From Sinotaia quadrata (taxonomy: Eukaryota > Mollusca > Gastropoda > Architaenioglossa > Viviparidae), in NCBI GenBank assembly GCA_028829895.1, contig CM054181.1:45128759-45192758 (forward strand): DNA of 64,000 bases. The letters are read 5' to 3'. This document shows, piece by piece, positions 61,221-64,000 of this stretch. The translations under genes were made by a program, and so were the position numbers. The notes under the pieces were generated by a model. That model made no database searches. It was not told where the DNA came from and saw nothing but the letters and a program-made list of their open reading frames with translations. Each line of letters starts with the position of its first letter. The first letter of the stretch is position 1.

Positions 61221-64000
61221 GTTTGCAAAGAGACAAGATCCACCACCACCAAGAAAGAGCACCAGGATGAGGAGACAGAAATAGAAGATTTAGAGTTCAC
61301 TTGTGGGTTAAATATATACAATTAAAATATTTATTTATAATTTTTATTATATTTTTTATATATTTTTATTTATTTTTATTTTCATTTTCTTTTCTTATTT
61401 GTTCCTTTTTTTTTTTCAAAGTGTATGGTTGTATTGCTAATTGGCTTGTGATGGAGACAATGTAAAATTCTTCTTCTTATTTTTAGTGAAGCTACAAAAT
61501 TTTTGCTAATCCATTTCTTTTGATTCATTTTAATTATAATTTATTTAATTATTTGCCATTGTGTGCTAAGAAACAGAAAAAGATACTCTGAAGAATTAAC
61601 TAATTGGCATCTTAACATTTTAGGGATTTCTGTTTCCTATATAGCACCTATACATTTAATATTTTTGTTTACTTGTTCTGTCCTTGTCTCTACTTGTATT
61701 GCTTTGGCAGGCTTTGGAAATATATGTGGGACAGGTTGACAGGTGGGGTCAGAGATCAGATCACTCTCTGCTTTCTCAGCATTATACACGGCAGTATTCA
61801 TATTAGTTAATGTATACTTTGATTATATATTATATACTGTTTGATGTAATTTTTAGTTGTATTAGAACTTATATAATTAGGAAATGACTAATGCTGTTGA
61901 ATTTGTATGTTTTATGATTTATATGTGTGAGAACACTTTTCCTAAAGCCAGCCAACTCAGATTTAAAAACCTTTACCTTATATGTAGTAAAGAATTATGT
62001 GTTTAAGAATAATCATTGTAGTTTTGTTATATACTTGAATTGTTACATAACTCTTAGGATTTAGCTATATGCAATTGATATTTGAAAGCAAGTAAGGAAA
62101 CACAAAAATTACTTTATCATTAGTTTAGTCTACCTGCAAGCAGTGTACATTGATGGCTGCACTTTCCAGATATAATTAGAATGCTAGGCTTTGTGTGGAG
62201 ATAACAAGAGATGAAAATGACAGAGGGCAGATCATGTTGGGAAAACCTAGGACTCCTGAGCCTTAAGGTTGATAATTGGGGTAGATAGTTTAGGTTAGGT
62301 TGTTAATGGACTTAGGTTTTAGCTGAAGTGCAGTTTTGTAGTAAAATAAGAATACAGTGTAGAAGTTAGATGTGTGAAGTAGTAGGAACAGCTAAAGAAA
62401 ACGTTCTTGTGTTGCCACACTTGTATGCATTAAAGAAGATATACATTGTATGTACTGTGTGTTATGCCATAGACTCAGATATGTGAACAGCATTTTTATT
62501 TTGCACTACTGATACTCCAAACTGCAGATTTACTGTGTATCATTGTTTGCTGCCCTGGTCCCCATCATGCGTTGTTTTATTTAGCCATCATTCATCACTC
62601 CTAGAATTATAACATTTTTGTCAGATTAAAAAAAAAATAACAAAGAAATTATTTGATACAGATTTATAAAACTTGATTATTTGGTAAAATTATTCTGTGT
62701 TTTATAAGAATATTTAATATTTTGGGTGATAAAAAAATATATTATGTTGCAATGGCAACAAAAAACTTACAGAATCTGTAAATTATAAAGTATTTTGTCA
62801 CTATTTCAGCTATGCATAATGGCAGAAACTGGCTAATTGCTGAGAGAATTCAGTATGTACATAATTTCAAATGGATAATAATAATAAAAATCAGTGTAAA
62901 ATTGAAATATCAGTTTATATTATAGTTAGATAATCTTTAATGACTTGTAATTTATACTATTTTTTTTTTTTTACATCTTGACTGAAACAACTGACTAGTA
63001 AATTTTGTTTCTTTTTCAAGATAATTTGAGATTCAAACAATGGGAGGTTACACAAATAATAGAAAAATGATTGCTGTTTGACACTGGCATAAAAGTATAA
63101 CCCACTAAACATTCAAAATGGGGTGGGTGGAAATTTAAGTGTATCCTTTACTTGAACAGTAGTATATTGCTGTGCTGCACAGACTTTTCATGGTGTCTTG
63201 TTGAAAAGTTAATTCAGTTAAAATAGAAAACAAGTAAAATTCTTAAATTTTTGGTTAACTTATTTATAAAATTATTACTAAACCATTTCTCTATATCATT
63301 AAAAAATTTAGTCATGAATTCATTTCATTATTTGACCTTTTGATAAGGAAAATTACAAGAATTAATGCAGTACAGTGGAACTTATCATATTGTAGAATAA
63401 ATTGTAATGGGAATCTCATGATATTATTTTTTGTGGCCATCATAATGCCCATCATAAAATGCAGTCTCTTATCATACAGTGAACCTTATTTCATTATGGA
63501 GCATTTGGCCTTATGCTCAGCCAATTGTAAAGTGGAGTCTGCTATACACTATACATATTGTTTTGTTTTTGGTATAAACAGAATAAGCAAAAGCACTGAG
63601 AGAAAAAAACTAGAAATTAAAAAAAATATAGTCTAATTATATTTTATAATGTTCTAATGTATTTCCTAAGCCCTATTTCCTATTTCCATATTACTGAAAA
63701 CACACACATTTGGTTCCTGATTACTACAACTCTTTTTTCAAGTGTGCAGAGTATCATGACATTCAGAAACAAAGAGCATTATCACCTTCGATAATGGTTA
63801 AAACATTTTAATTTGAGTCTGTCTTTTGAAATTTTCTACCTTTAATATGAAGTCTCCTGATTTTCTAGCATACACTATGTACAATTTATAAAAGTTGGCT
63901 AGCTTTCCATGTTTTCTCAAAACCAGGAACATTTCTTAACTCAGCCCAAAATAACCTTAATAGTGTGGTTATTTGCCCTGATTGCATTCTCTGCAGTAGT
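61221..64000. other. no gene seen downstream of gene C
   Basis: AT-rich sequence with scattered short open frames and no phase-matched exons on either strand. Confidence 0.5.

Noticed and set aside
63340..63636. 98-codon plus-strand frame near the right edge
   Set aside because: No motif, AT-driven composition and no splice partner seen.

Overview
The window is nuclear DNA of an invertebrate animal. It is AT-rich and gene-poor. Its genes have short coding exons separated by kilobase introns with GT/AG borders, and there are many minisatellites, (GATA)n and (ATT)n microsatellites, and decayed hAT and non-LTR elements. The repeat style best fits a lophotrochozoan, probably a mollusc; this is inference from style only. 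Nothing prokaryotic is present: no operons, Shine-Dalgarno sites or CRISPR.

Left part, minus strand: two paralogous genes lie head to tail. Gene A (coding 9182 to 3360, 5 exons, 224 aa) and gene B (coding 33703 to 25718, 5 exons, 240 aa) share exon number, intron phases (0, 0, 1, 1), an identical 141-nt second coding exon, and motifs such as the A..WY/FF..(D/E)P.(M/L)KQ.DF block and the C-terminal FTIDP. Each protein looks like two consecutive ferredoxin-like (dimeric alpha/beta barrel, DUF1330-like) domains. Intron 1 of gene B contains a 2457-bp hAT transposon (31095-33551) with perfect 15-bp ends and an 8-bp target duplication. Its BED-finger transposase is broken.

Middle: between and beyond these genes are minisatellite arrays, a pair of oppositely oriented arrays (10630-11640 and 12890-13140) that resemble a foldback element, a remnant of a DUF4371-like transposon protein (about 20243-20410), two short MITE families, and at least four same-orientation fragments of one non-LTR retrotransposon family, two of them in series at 34965-36360 with (ATT)n tails. 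A degenerate reverse transcriptase fragment lies at 41815-42060.

Right part, plus strand: gene C (coding 45109 to 61183, 9 coding exons, 511 aa) can be assembled with every splice phase agreeing. It encodes an uncharacterised Ser-rich, mostly disordered protein with a short helical or coiled-coil stretch and a compact C-terminus. Immediately upstream of its first coding exon is a near-perfect 445-bp inverted repeat (44063-44507 and 44646-45090). If transcribed, it would give a very long hairpin ending next to the splice acceptor. This is the most unusual structure in the window.

All exon models come from reading frames, splice signals and phase consistency in this sequence. No database search was run.
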